This document shows, piece by piece, positions 24,331 to 36,900 of a stretch of DNA of 64,000 nt. The stretch is from contig BSBM01000140.1 of NCBI GenBank assembly GCA_027924585.1, positions 6,960,001 through 7,024,000 on the forward strand, given 5' to 3'. The notes beneath the pieces are model-generated. The model was not told where the DNA came from and made no database searches. It was given only the letters and a program-made list of their open reading frames with translations. Both the position numbers and the translations under genes were made by a program. Source of the DNA: Larix kaempferi. Lineage: Eukaryota > Streptophyta > Pinopsida > Pinales > Pinaceae. Every line of letters starts with the position of its first letter. Position 1 is the first letter of the stretch.

Positions 24331-27090
24331 GTCTCATTAGTGGCCAGGTTGTGGAGGGATGGTTCGGGTGAACCAAAATATATCATATGAATAGGAATGT
24401 CTCTATAACTAGGTCATTGCTCGAGACTTTGTCTCCGAATTTCATCACCCCTAACACGTAATCAGTTTAGATGATCATGAATAGGGTCGAAAATCTCAGC
24501 GGGGTCGGGCCTGTACAAGGATCTACAGGGTTTTGGAGTAGTCTAGTTGGGTGGGGATGCGATGGAAAAATGAGGCATTGGGTGGCCTGGAGATGATGTC
24601 CAATAGGCTGCAGCCGGACCAGCACCTACTGTGGGGTTGTCCTTGGCTTGATTTATCCATTACAACGATCCAGGCTCTCCTAGCATAACTGTGGGGAGGG
24701 TATTGTCTTGTGAAGTAGAAATGTCCACCTCTTCACCCTATGGGGGCTTGGAGGTGGATGAATCTAGTGGATTTGGGGGAAACAAAAGTCCTCCGACATT
24801 CAGAGTGGGGTTTTCGACTTCAGTAACTACGACCGTGTTACACTGATCCATTCTTACCCTCGAAATAACCTCCGGGTTAAGGGGATATTCGGGTGATAAG
24901 TTTAAGATCATACGGGATCTTCTCCAGGTAAAATCCTCCAGAGTGTCAAGAAAGTCAACCAGGGTGGTTGAAACAACGTTTCTCCTAAGGGTATGCTACA
25001 AAAGAAAATTAGTCCAGAAAAACCTACTCAAACTAAGGCACCAAGCAGACTTATGTGACAGAGTGGATTCAAAGTCTGGAACCTCACGGGATTATCAAGG
25101 CATCACAAATCGCTATATACTGCAGGGTCCAACAATATGACGTGACAAGGAGGATTGGGACCATAACCTTGCCTGCATACCCGATTACCTTGATAGTACG
25201 TGCGTGCTAATCTCCCTGAGTGATGTTCTAGGTGTATTGCTTTGCCAAGACAGCCAAATGGTTAACTCAGTTGGTTTCAGGAATCCTAGTGGTGTCTTCC
25301 GATATATGAAAGGTACATGGGAGCTCAAATCCACAGTGGTGCTATCTAATGCACAACCATTTGGCAAGAGACCTTCCGATATACTACTGAGTATGTGATA
25401 CACCCTTCGATATACGCCAAGTATGGATTATGGTACTTGGTGGGTACGTGAAGGATCTCAATATACCGATAAGTACGTGGAAGACTACAATACCCCCGGG
25501 ATACAGTGCTGGTGAATAACAACAGCTGCCATGCTTAACGACGCCGAAACACATCTCTAACTTACACACAAGTTGCTAATTTTTTTTACCTAGTTCTACC
25601 ATTAATTTTTTTTGGGCGGTTAGGTGAATGCATGAGGTGAGTACATAATCAAAAACATAATGCAGGCCCTAACTACATGCACGAAATATTCTTTTCTTTC
25701 AATGAATTCTACCTATGGGAGGGAGAAATCAATTTCTTTCCAACAATTTTACCAAAGAAAAATCAATGCAATAATTCCCAATTCAAGCAATTTTGACTAT
25801 AAAAGCATTCTTTTCATTTTTTGTGCGAAACCATAAAAATCGCAACACTACAAATCCAAATAAAGACATTTTTTCTTTTTCTTTTTCTTTTCAAAGCAAA
25901 ATGACACTAGGTAATGAAAAGAGAGGTTTCAAAGATGGAGTATGCAAGCTTTTCAATTTCACTTTCAATGGCCTAAAAGCAGTAAGAATTAAAAATGCAT
26001 CTATCTTTCCTTAGCATGGAACTAATTTTGCAAAAACTGAAGTATATTTTGGATTTTTCGACAAAATGAGAAACTCATAATTCAAGAAAAACACAAGCGA
26101 TCACACATTCATTCAATTTTTCCAAAAGATGCATAAGCAAAACATTCCAATGCACGAACAATTTTCTTCAACAATGTTTGAGAAATGGTGGGAAAGAAGC
26201 ACTTTTAACTTTTCAATGGATGCATCAAAAGATTAACTTGATAACAACTACGCTTTCAGATGTAAATGACTGAAAATAAAATAGTACTTGTAGCACTCAG
26301 TGAACTCATAAAACTCAAGAAAAGACAAGCACTCAATCAGATTGAAAGACACACGAGACTCACAATCAGATAGTAGTAAGCAAACCAAGAAAGCAAAGCT
26401 CAAAAAATAATGTAAATGACATCTGGGAGTTGATCTAATGCAATAACTAGATTAGTTAAGGAGAGGAGGGAATGCAAGGTTGAGCAAATGAAGGTGGAGG
26501 AGACAAGATTAACCACCACTACCGGTTCTTAGACTTGTCCAAGACGGAACCCAAAATCAATCCAAACAAAACCAAACACTCAACACACAAATCAAAGATG
26601 GGATCTCTGGCTAGATCTTGCAGCACAAAGGGAGTTCATATAGCAAACCAAAGCTCAGATTAGCAAATGGAGAGCGGATGTCTGCATGCCAAATTCGATA
26701 AATCGGCGCACTCTGTGCTTGTACACAGTGTGACGTCGTAGTTCCCCAATGCGGAGAGCGCGACAGTGTCGCAGTATACCAATGAAAGGACTGCAATGAG
26801 TGGCTAACAGACAAAGAACAGAGACCATAAATGACACAGTGTCACTTTTATTTCACTAACCAGGTGCGACAGGAGAGATCTAAGTTCAAAAATGAATCAA
26901 ATCTCCAAGCAATGAAGTATGAAATGGTTTGAAAATCAGTAGTACAAACTCAGAGGAAGCAGATCAGAGTCTTCAAGATGAAGATCTGATAGTGATATCA
27001 ACTAAAGAAGCAAATGACAAATAAAAGGCTTATGTCAAGCAATCAACTAAAAATGACTTCTCAGATTGAAAACTACATAACAAGATAGTG
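24331..27090 (-). other. Gypsy C leader region
   Basis: About 2.8 kb between gag and the primer site with no convincing reading frame. There is an AT-rich part (25560-26400), and a run of short near-repeats at 25375-25520 (CGATATACGCCAAGTA, ATACCGATAAGTACG). Nothing else is recognised. Confidence 0.6.
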
Positions 27091-27107
27091 TCCCCAGCAG
27101 AGTCGCT
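27091..27107 (-). other. Gypsy C primer-binding site
   Basis: Minus-strand AGCGACTCTGCTGGGGA lies five bases from the LTR at 27113. It is the best preserved of the three tRNA-Arg-type sites in this window. Confidence 0.75.
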
Positions 27108-27112
27108 AGATT

Positions 27113-28019
27113 TGTTTCGCAGACAATCTACCAAGAGCAGACTCAAGGCCTCATCTCCCTAGCTTAACATAAGTCTAGAACAAATAGGATAGAACATAAA
27201 ATACTTCCCTAGATTGTATAGAAATACAGATGTAAGAGTAAATCGTTTACCTTATATTTGTAGATCCCTTTCTCTTTCGTTGATCCAATGCTCTAGCGCA
27301 GCCAGATTGCAAGTAGCTAAACCCTATTGAACATATAACAGACCACGAGAAGTGAAAGCATATATCTCATATGATAGATGTAAGCTAATAGTTAAGGAAG
27401 AAATCTCTAAATATCATCAAGGAGACAACATTTATGGAGACCAATTATATTAACTATATTGAAGAGTGGAGAAGTACAATAGAAAAGAGGATTACAACCA
27501 TTGCCTTAACGCTGCAAGCTCTTTCCAACAAGCCATGCCAAAGCTTCTAGAGAGAAGTGGATGTTCCCCAAGCTAGAGTATTAGATCTATTGAGCTTGGT
27601 TTCACCAGCATAAGAGTACCATAGACTTCCTCCCTTTGGGATGGGAGTGAGCTTCATTTAAATAGGACTAAGTGGATAGGGTATGGATATGATAGGTTGA
27701 GATATGATAAGAGAGGTTTAAGGGATCCTTCCAAGGTGTTAGGAATCGAGTGACAACTCTCCCAAGCGGTCAAGGATAGGGTCCCAAGTCAGCAAGCTTC
27801 GAGAAGGCAGTTGAAGGGCTATTTTTGTCCATCAACTGACATCGGTGCACCCTGCAATAGAGCAAGCTGCGACGTCGCATACTGCTTGAGTGCAACCTGC
27901 GACGACCTCTCAAAACCTAGTACAAATGGGTACAAATCCTTCCAGGTCAATAACTCAGCCAAGGTAACTCCAGGGGTGTATACACTGAATCTCGTGATGG
28001 GAAGGTTTTAGGTGTAACA
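27113..28019 (-). repeat. Gypsy C 5' LTR (907 bp)
   Basis: It starts TGTTTCGCAGACAATC and ends TTTTAGGTGTAACA on the plus strand. The primer site on its left side shows that the element runs leftward and that its other LTR is outside the window. The limits rest on the TG..CA ends and the primer site, since no second copy is visible here. Confidence 0.75.
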
Positions 28020-28379
28020 ATTTTGCAGTTAGAATTTATTTTAGTTATAATTTTGCTTTTCATGAATAGGTTTAGAAATACCACGAGGTAGAAACCCCTA
28101 CTAAAAATTCCCACTAACCTATACGGGGAGCATGCCACCCCAATTTCTAACTTAGCATAAAGGTGTTGGAAGACATCCAAAGGGGATAGTCTCATTCAAA
28201 AAGCTATGGAAGTCGTTTCTTGAGATCAATTCAAAGAAATTATAGGGACATTAGAAGATTCTATTTATAAGGAAATTTCACTAAAGAAAACCTCAAACTC
28301 ACACAGAAACTAAACCTAGACAAGAGGAAACTCAAAGGATTAAATTCAAAACACTCGGACATCCCATATTCACCAAGAA
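28020..28379. other. No gene seen
   Basis: Sequence between the gypsy C LTR and a decayed gag-like frame. It may be the upstream part of that gag region, but stops occur in all frames. Confidence 0.5.
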
Positions 28380-29158
28380 AGGAACCACCTAGGTATTCTC
28401 TTTTTGGTAGTCAAATCTTCATGGAGAATGAAGAACGTGTTTATGGGAGTTATTCTAGGATCAGAGGGAGAAGTGGAAGACACTCTCGAGAATTTTATGC
28501 TAGGAACCTAAAAGAAAATACATCCAGTTCCGGTGGAGTTACAAGGGTATAATTGGAAAGCCTATTAGAAAACTTTAAATCAGATATCCTAGAAGCAATA
28601 GGTTCTCAACTAGATACATTACAAGCTAAAAGGAGGCAAGATGAGGAGTGGGCAGGAACGAGTGTTTTATGTCCTAGGTGTAGGATTGAACATCCTCGAC
28701 AAGGATGTCCATGGAATAATGTCCCAGTTTGTCACCTTGGTACAGAAAAACATCCAATTGATAATTGTCCATCGCTTCCTGGAGTGCAAGCCGTATACAA
28801 AAGTGAAAACTTTGATGGACTGTCTAGGAGGCCTTGGCAACCTAGAGCTCAACTATCGTATCAAGGTCCATCACAAATTCCACCCTATCCTTATCTACCT
28901 CCTCAACAATGGAACACTTTAGGTTGGCAGAATCGGCCACCACAGTACCCTCCTCAGAATGCTCAACAACAACAATGGTCACATGGACGGAGAAGACCAG
29001 CTTATGCTCAACCACCTCCTCCTATACCTAACCATCCTTACCCACCTAATATTCAGCAACTTCTTCCTAGATTTGTACCTCCTTCACTACCCCCTATACC
29101 AAATCAACCTCACCATTTCCAGAATGAGAATCCTCCACTACTACATTTTTTCCTTTAG
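28380..29158 (+). pseudogene. Gag-like Pro/Gln-rich protein fragment with paired Cys motifs
   Basis: A plus-strand frame runs from about 28400 (FMENEERVYGSYSRIRGRSG) through one TAA at 28550 into a 201-codon frame ending at 29158. The N-terminal part is Arg/Ser-rich. Residues 39-72 hold CPRCRIEHPRQGCPW and CHLGTEKHPIDNCP, which look like two zinc-knuckle variants (C-x2-C-x3-H-x4-C and C-x4/5-H-x4-C). The C-terminal half is Pro/Gln/Tyr-rich. This resembles the tail of a plant retrotransposon Gag. No protease or pol follows; a minisatellite does. It is likely a relic of another LTR element in plus orientation. Exact family unknown. Confidence 0.5.
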
Positions 29159-29294
29159 GGGGGATTGTCTTCTGCCCCCAAAAGTGACCTACGGGGGGGT
29201 TATGGCTTTGGAGGCAGTTTTGGAAAAAATGCCCCTAAAGGCGCCGGTGTTAAAATTTTTTCCCTTTAAGGGAGGTTTTTTAAGAGATTGGAAT

Positions 29295-29321
29295 CGCCCC
29301 CAAAAGTGACTTTTGGGGGCG
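29295..29321. repeat. 13-bp perfect palindrome with 1-base centre
   Basis: CGCCCCCAAAAGT, one G, then ACTTTTGGGGGCG. A related half-copy (GCCCCCAAAAGTGAC) lies at about 29176. It sits between the gag-like frame and the minisatellite. Confidence 0.85.
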
Positions 29322-29324
29322 GTT

Positions 29325-29870
29325 TGTGACCCCGTTCGTAGAGGTCTACGGAGGTGGTTTTAAACCCCCCTCGTAGACCCCGTCATAGAGACCTACGGGG
29401 GTGGTTTTGAACCCTTTTCGTAGATACCTACAAGGGCGATTGTGAATTTCCCTCATATAAACCTATAGGGGCGGTTTGGAACCCCCCTCGTAGAGGACTA
29501 TAGGGGCAGTTTCAAACCCCCATCGTAAAGGCCTATAGGGGCATTTGTGAACCCCCCTCGTATAGTCCTATAGGGGCAGTTTGGAACCCCCCTTGTAGAG
29601 GCCTATATAGGAAATTTGGAACCTTCCTTGTAGAGGCCTATAGGGGAAGTTTAGAACCCCCCTCGTAGAGGCTTATAGGGGCAGTTTTGAACCCCCCTCG
29701 TAGAGGCCTATAGAAGTATTTTGAAACCCCCCTTGTAGAGGCCTATAGGGGCAGTTTGGAACCCCCCTCATAGATGCATATAGGGGTGGTTTGGAAACCC
29801 CGTCGTAGTGACATATGAAGGTGGTTTAGAACCCCCCTCATAGCAACATACACAAACGGTTTGAAACCCC
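29325..29870. repeat. GC-rich minisatellite, ~35-37 bp units
   Basis: About fifteen imperfect copies of a unit containing 'CCTATAGGGGCAGTTTGGAA' followed by CCCCCCTCGTAGAGG. GGGG and CCCC halves could pair within a unit, and AGGCCT is palindromic. It stops exactly where the LINE inserted (GAAACCCCCTAT). Confidence 0.85.
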
Positions 29871-29874
29871 CTAT

Positions 29875-31618
29875 TTTTTTTTTTTTCCAAGGAAAAAGTC
29901 AGTAATTTTATTTCATAAATGAACAAAATTACATTCAGTACATGTAAAAGGATCACTAAGATCCCTACATTGTCGTATATCTCTGTCTTATAACAAAATC
30001 AAAAGAGATGTCCCATAAATCATGTAGGTCTGTCCAAGACAGCCCACTAAAATCTATTACAGTTTTCAATTGCAGAGTATGTGATGTTCTCCAAGTAACG
30101 ACTGTCTACAGCCCACTTCAAAATTATATATGTATCAAAGAAATCCATCGCTGGTCTTCACCTCTATGTTCTCGATCTTTGGCCGTCTTATCCACAAAAT
30201 TTCCCAGGTATTCAGTAATACCATCACAAACCATAAATTTTCAGTCTAAACAACTAGCTTAATTGGTAGCACAGATTCAGTAGCAGAGTATCCACGTGAA
30301 TGACTCGGTCACCAAACCCGATCAGAAAGGAACCATGCTGGAGCACAAATGCGAACAACTCTGCCATTCTTACAGGCTACAGGAATTCCATTATCTGTGT
30401 TAACAGACCACTTGCTCACAGATATCCCTCGCTGATTCGACTGCCTTTGTAACGCAGTTAATCCAGTCATGATAAGTCTGTCCATACAGCTCAGCCCGGT
30501 AATGTTCTAATCCTCCATACTGTTGTCCCCAAAGAACGGCCTGTGAGTATAGCTGTAGATACCTTCAGTGGTATGTATCTTGATCTTCCATGTGCCAAAA
30601 GGCAGAGATTGATTCGTCGATTCTTTAGATAGTAAGTCAGCCATCCCATTACGCTCCCTGTAGATATGTGAGAATGTGATACTGTTAAAAGCCTGTTTTA
30701 ACCTTAATACCTCCTCCAAAATAGGTGAGAGAACCATTTCATTACATTGTGTAATCTCCTTTGCCCATTCAATAACAATCAGAGAATCGCCAAAAATCTG
30801 GATAGTTAAACAACCCTGTTCAAGTGCGAAGAGCATCAGTAATTTAAGAGACATCAGTTCGGCGTAGTTATTTGAGCCACTCCCCAAACCAGCCATTATA
30901 TGAAAATAATGGGTCTCTGATTTGTGAAGTACTCCACCTCCGCCACATACCGATTGGTGGTTTATAGATGAGCCATCAAAATATGCCCATGGCATAGATT
31001 TATCAATTTTTTCCAAGGTCACAGGTCTGATGCGAGTCGCTTTTATAGATGGCTTGTAATGTAGCATAACAGCCACAGCTTGAGCCACAACCTGCTCCAA
31101 AGGGACCCTACAATCTTGGAATATGATCTTATTACGAGTGATCCATATGCCCCAGGCGAGTATACAGGGGGTAGCCCGATGCACTGAATGTTTATGATCT
31201 GTCCACCATAGTTTGAAGGCATCTTGAAAGTCCACTCCCTGCCAACTCACGTTGTGTTCCAAATGTTTGCAAATGTCGGCCCACACAGCTTGTGTAAATC
31301 TACAGTGTACAAAAAGATGTGTGTTTGTCTCATCCGCTTCCTTACATAGAGGACAGAACCCCGGACCCTGGATGAAACGCTTCTGTAGATTGTCCCATGT
31401 TGCTGTCTTATTTTCTAAAATAGCCCAAGTGAGTAGTTTTGCTTTCCCCGGGCATTTTAGTGTCCACAGATGCTTCCACCACCACACCAAATCCCTGTTA
31501 TGAATATTCACATTTAGCTGAATATAACCGTGTTTTGGGGTGTATCGACCAGATGGATGGTGTTCCCAGATGAGTTCATCAATCCGATTTGTTAAGCGAA
31601 TATTTGTATATCTTAAAT
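29875..31618 (-). mobile_element. 5'-truncated L1-type LINE
   Basis: A 12-bp target duplication GAAACCCCCTAT flanks the insertion (29863-29874 and 31619-31630). The minus-strand 3' end carries an A tail (13 T on the plus strand from 29874). One open reading frame runs from the 5' junction to 30507, so only the end of ORF2 is present, as expected for incomplete target-primed reverse transcription. About 620 bases of 3' untranslated sequence follow. The frame is still open over about 1.1 kb, suggesting a fairly recent insertion. Confidence 0.9.
30507..31617 (-). CDS. LINE ORF2 C-terminal end: zinc-binding zf-RVT region and RNase H (partial)
   Basis: The frame is open from the insertion junction (about 31616), so the start is missing. 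The first internal Met-like codon at 31511 is not a real start. Just inside the junction are DELIWEHHPSGRYTPKHGY and WWWKHLWTLKCPGKAK, typical of the reverse-transcriptase-associated zf-RVT region, with CPLC and HLFVHC as probable metal ligands. The RNase H domain follows near 30980: FDGSS, NNYAELM, FGDSLIVIEWA and RNGMADLLSK provide the expected Asp-Glu-Asp-Asp set. In a full element this domain would remove the RNA template during target-site copying. With no endonuclease or reverse transcriptase this copy cannot move itself. Confidence 0.9.
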
Positions 31619-31692
31619 GAAACCCCCTATATAGCCATAATAAATCATAATAAAATATATTTTAATAAAAATACCAATATTTCAATATCAAT

Positions 31693-31764
31693 AGGGCATG
31701 GAGGAATCGAACAACCAATCTCCTCCTTGTAAGGAAGGCGCTCTTCCATTGAGCTCGAACCCTT
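31693..31764 (-). tRNA. Degenerate tRNA-like sequence, possible Val(UAC) relic
   Basis: Minus strand. A D-arm-like AGCTCAATGGAAGAGC, a full five-pair anticodon stem CCTTC/GGAGG around loop CTTACAA (anticodon UAC), and a TTCGATT T-loop are arranged over 72 nt. The acceptor stem (AGGGTTC against ATGCCCT) and T stem (GGTTG against CCTCC) are only partly paired. It may be an organelle-derived or nuclear tRNA fossil; function is unlikely. It starts only about 62 bases beyond the LINE target duplication. Confidence 0.4.
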
Positions 31765-33559
31765 TCAGAATTGGGGAATTCCAAGTTAGTCAAGAATGTA
31801 ATATAAGTGCTAAAAGCTACCATGCTACAACAAAAAACAAAGAGAACTCACCCATAATAACTACTTTGGTTTGCATAAGCAAAGATAAATTGTACCATAA
31901 AGGATGACGATGGAGGCATTCTCAAACCCCATACACCAGCAATAGTAGGCACATTGACAATTTGGGAAGGTAGATTCTCATTAATCACAGGTCTTCGCTG
32001 CTAAGAATATGTTAAAGAAATCACATGTGATGAAGATGTTGGTTGAGGCTGCTGAGAATAGGATGCAGAAGGAAACTATGATGAAGGTGTTGATAGAGGC
32101 TGCTAAGGATAAGGTGTAAAAAACACTTTTGATAAAGAAGCTGGTGGAGGCTATAGAGGTAAGGGTACATAAATCACTTGTGAAGAAGAAGTTTGTGGTT
32201 GTTTCCCTTCATGAAGAGAAAATTGATGAACTTGTGGAGTATACTGTGCAAGTTGTGGTTGTTTGTAGTTTACCTTGCCTATTGGAAAACAATTCTAGGT
32301 GAATCTGTTGGCTTGCTGGTGGCATAGATTTTTTCCCTGATTGTTGTAAAATTCCAGGTAAAGGCTGCAAAATGTCAATGTTAGACCACGGGAAAGTATT
32401 AATAATTTCTGTGTATGCAAGGAAGACAACAAGGAAAGGGACGTATAGTAAATAAATACATTTAGATCGTACCTGGTTTTGGAGCCCTAAATATTTGATG
32501 CAATTCAGAAAAATCCAAATTAGACAACAAGGGAAGGTTTGACTAGCCTAGGAGGATTAGTTGCTTTGTTAACAACCAAAGACTATTGATCTCTACTCCC
32601 TTTGCCACCTCTAGTACTAGCAGATGCAAGCCTAGCCATGGCCCCGCTAAGGAAGAGAGGGAGTTGGGTAAGAGTTATTGGTCTTCATTCCTATATTCCC
32701 TTGCAAATGATGACTAGACAATAGTAAATACTCTTAGATGCTAGAATTCTGCTACAGCCATTGGAAGTGTTACTCTTTGGAAGAGGAATTTCGACTTCAA
32801 CTAGCTGAACCTGTAATGGTTTTGTTATAAGCTAGTCATAGTCACAGACTTGTTGGAACATCAAGACATGCCTATGCTGACTTGGATAAAATTCTATGCA
32901 ACTTTTTGTATGCCAATTTAATGGACATGAGGTTGCCTTTGTTGTACTCCGAGGGAGAAAGGTTGAATGATTATTTTGGCCACCCGAACAGAGGAAAAAA
33001 CTTTACTTTCCAAATGGATCAATAGAGTTGTAGAAGGTAAGGAATCATAGAAATACTTTTGTAGAAGGTAAGGAATCCTAGAAATACTTTCTCAAAAATT
33101 ATATTATTTCAGGAGAAAAATAGACCAAAAAACTTGAAAAAACTAAATCTACAAACCATATTGACCACACCATCCCCTATTCCAATTGTGGAGGATTTTT
33201 TTCAAAAATTATTTGGAAATATTGGGAGGCCATAAAGTATAAGTTGGTTTGGAAAACTGACTTACTCAAGTCCAGGCTCTCCTTTAATGACCATTTCTTA
33301 TGGGGGTCACCATTGGTGCATTAGGAAGGGAAGCCATTGGTCAATATGTAAAATCCCAATTCAAACTACTAAATTTTTTCCTCACTGACTACGTAACTTG
33401 GTTAAGAATATTTAACAAATGTTTAGCAATATACTCACTTCAGACCTCTGTACAGTGTTATATTGGTTGACTGGCATTCGTTAGTGTTTTTCCTGGGTCT
33501 TGTACTCTTATAGAGCACTCCTTTAGTATTGATTATAGAGTACTCCTTTGGCTGTACAA
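31765..33559. other. No supported gene; old decayed sequence
   Basis: No reliable reading frame. On the minus strand, 31900-32320 has weakly repeated 'GGCTGCTGAGAATAGGATG'-like words that translate to Gln/Pro/Ser-rich scraps in one frame, possibly a decayed low-complexity exon. A ~30-bp direct repeat (GTAGAAGGTAAGGAATC, 33034 and 33063) is present. Confidence 0.4.
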
Positions 33560-33684
33560 AAAAATAGAGAATTGGCTCGCTGTGTGAACTCATGGAGTAA
33601 TAGGCGGCTATCCTTACATGGTAGAGTTACTTTAGTAAAATACGTTTCAAAGGCTACACCAGTTTTCTGGCACTCTCTTACTTA
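33560..33684 (+). pseudogene. LINE reverse-transcriptase fragment
   Basis: One plus-strand frame reads NRELARCVNSWSNRRLSLHG followed by a valine-lysine-rich stretch and TPVFWHSL. This matches the familiar distal part of plant L1-type reverse transcriptase (LA-x-W-x-x-R-x-LS-x-x-GR-x-TL-x-K). It is only ~40 codons long and flanked by stops. It has opposite orientation to the LINE at 29875-31618, so it is a separate, older relic. Confidence 0.55.
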
Positions 33685-33974
33685 ATTTAAGCATTGTTTA
33701 TGTTATAATTGTAGGCAGTATATACACAATCTTGGATGTGTTTAATTGTAATTCTTTTGCATATATATTATGTAGATGCATTTTTATATGTCATATCCAA
33801 ACTTTTCTAAGAAATTTTCTATCTTCATGCATGTATTTATATTCTAATAAGTAAGGAGAAAAGCTACAACTGCAGTGTAATATGACCTACAAGTATAGCA
33901 TCCATAACCATTTTAATTCTACACACTAAGACACCGTGTAAAAGAAAAAGCTAGTTTACATGCCCAGGAGAGCA

Positions 33975-36900
33975 AAATTAATGGAATGCATGACAGTGGG
34001 TTGGTATCTCAATAGGTTAAACTCGACAATGGCACAATGGTGGTTGATCAAATTTTGTTTAAAGAGAAAAAGGTTGAATTGTTAGCTGCATCTTTGCAAT
34101 CAACAACAGATCCAGGCAAAGTGGTTGAACATGAATTGCAATTGGAATCTCCAGTAGTGCTCTCCAAAGCTGATATGGCTATGTTGGACGAAAAAACAGT
34201 TTTTTTATCTAGTAACAAAGCTGTTGACTATAAACAATCTTCTGGATATAGAAACAAAAGCATGGCTACCCATGAAAGTGCTAAAGTACTTGGGGAAGGT
34301 TCAGCTGCTAATGTAAAGGAAATTGACACACAAGATAAGGGTCACTAATCCAACATCAATATTGATATTGGTGAAATGGCTGTTCAACTTCAGTTGTCTT
34401 CTTTGCCTGTTGAAAGTGAAGGAAAGCAGGATTTAGTAGGTAGAGTGATAGAAAAGGAGAACAAAATTTCTTCCAATGTTTCTGCCAAGAACAATGTTAC
34501 AAACATTGGTGATGCTGCCAAGATAGTTGTCAACAAGAAAAAGAAAAAGAAGTATAGTTTCAGTAAGGAAAATGTTGCAGCCCCCACGGGTGATTTATAC
34601 AATGCATATAAAGTTCAAGAGGAGAAGCAGGAATATTTTAACCCTCCAGAAACATCCAAGGAAGTAGTAACTGATGTTGTCAAGAACAAGATTTTTGCAA
34701 AGGAGCCTGAGAAACAAGTCCTGAAAGAAGTGGATGACTGGGAAGATGCAGCTGAGATTTCAACTACTGTGAATCAAGTAGCTACATCAGTTACTAAGTG
34801 TTCAGGAGACATAAAGTACTCCAGAGACTTTTTGTTGACTATTAAGGATCAGTGTAAAGATCTACGAATTCATTTTGATTGTCCTGAGATTATTGAATTA
34901 CTTGGAAATTTTCATGATCTTGCAAGTCATATAGGAGACGACGATGCATTAACAAGCATTGCAGGAGGACTTGACAGGAAGCCAAGCGGGATTTATCGAC
35001 TCAAACGTCGTGGGAGTATTATGGCCAGTTTAGATGATGATAGATGGGCCAAGCCTGGGGATTCTCCTGTTGCTTGTTGTGATATTCGGATGGATGTGGG
35101 TTCTAGTGGTTCCTCTTTTGTGTTTTAACCTAGCAAAGGTTATAATACTGGTGTTGGAAGGGTTTCCCATGGAGCGTCGATGAATACGACTGGCATCCTC
35201 CATGTAGGGCCTTATGTGCAAACACCATTTCAACAAGTTGGATTGGTGAGGAATAATTCTGATGCAGATAAATGGCAGCATCTTTCTAGTGTGCAGAAGG
35301 GCTTGAGTCCTCCTCTGCAACCTTCTTTTCCCACAATTCATAAATCAGAGAACCGATATGAAGTGGGCAAGGTTTTTGACGGGGATCAGTTGAAACAAAG
35401 ACAAATTAAATCTATCCTTAATAAATTGACCCCCCAAAACTTTGAAAAACTCTTTGAAAAGGTCAAATAAGTGAACATTGACTCAGCACCATGTCTTCAT
35501 GGTGTAATATCTCAAATATTTGACAAAGCCTTGATGGAGCCAACTTTTTGTGAAATGTATGCAAAATTATGTGTTCAACTTGCTGCTGGATTACTAGAAT
35601 TTTATGAAGATAATGAGAATGTTGTTTTCAAGCGAGTTCTCTTGAAGAAATGTCAGGAACAATTTGAAAGAGATGAAAGAGAACAGGTGGAAGCTGGGCA
35701 AGCTGAAGAGCATGGTGAAGAAAAGCTTTTAGTAGAAGAAAGATGGGCGAAGAAGGCTTTAGCATGACGGCAAATGCTAGGAAATATAAGGTTTATTGGT
35801 GAACTCTATAAAAAAAGTATGATGACTGAAAGAACTATGCATGAATGCATAAATAAATTAATTGGTGAATTTCAGCATCCAGAGGAGGAAAACGTTGAAT
35901 CTTTTTGCAAACTGATGAGCACTATTGGTCATATGATTGATCATCCAAAGGCCAAGGAACATATTGATGCTTACTTTTCTAGGATGACAAAAATGCCCAA
36001 TAACCAAGGGCTTCCCTCTCCGCTGAGGTTCATGTTGAGGGATCTAATTGATCTGAGGAAGAATGGATGGCAAGAAAGGAGAAGAGTAGATGGCCCCAAG
36101 AAAATAGAAGAAGGGAACCAGGATGCTGTTCAAGAACTACATGGATAGGGAGACTGCTCTCGAGGTACCAATATGGGACAATCAGGCCAAATACTTTTGA
36201 CACCACATGATCATGGTGTGCGAGGCCCTCCAGTTTCGCCTTACTATGCAGGTACACAGATGGGTTACTTCCACATATGGCTGGGAGTAGAGGACCCCAA
36301 CCCCATATGGGACCACGTGATCATGGATTCACTAGTCAAGATGCTCAGATTGTAGATAGGTCTCATTTTCAAAATCAGACAATGCCAAGCCCTTTAACAC
36401 ACAGAGCTTCTGATGATGGCCACTTAACTCTTGGTCCTCAGGGAGGGCTTGGCAAGGGAATAGCAAGCAGGGGTCAGCCTCTGCCATATGGTAGGAGTGC
36501 TTTAGTAGATGTTCCACCATACTTGTCTGTGAGTAATAGACGAACAAGTGCTGGTCTGATTTCAGGTAGCAATTCTGACAGGATGCCACTTGGTGTGAGA
36601 GATGAAATTTTGATGAGGACTTATGCTGCAGAAAAGCCTTTATTTGCAAAATCAGGTGTCCAGGAAAGAAATGTTTTTGATAACGACATAAGAGAATTTA
36701 AGAAGGCATATTCATCAGGTGACAAAGGTGGGAAGACTGCAAATGATGAATTTCAACTTCAAGAACATTCTTCTTAAGGAATTCCAAGTTCACAACTCAG
36801 TGAGGTTCAACTTAAGACAAAGGATGAAATGGAAATCAAGGAATATTACAGGTGCATCCTTTTACAAAGCTTCTGTGCATTTTCCTTATGTCTTCTAGAC

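Noticed and set aside
33975-36148. eIF4G region as a functional gene using stop-codon readthrough
   Set aside because: Six stops, a frameshift and decay of the MA3 end make a working protein very unlikely.
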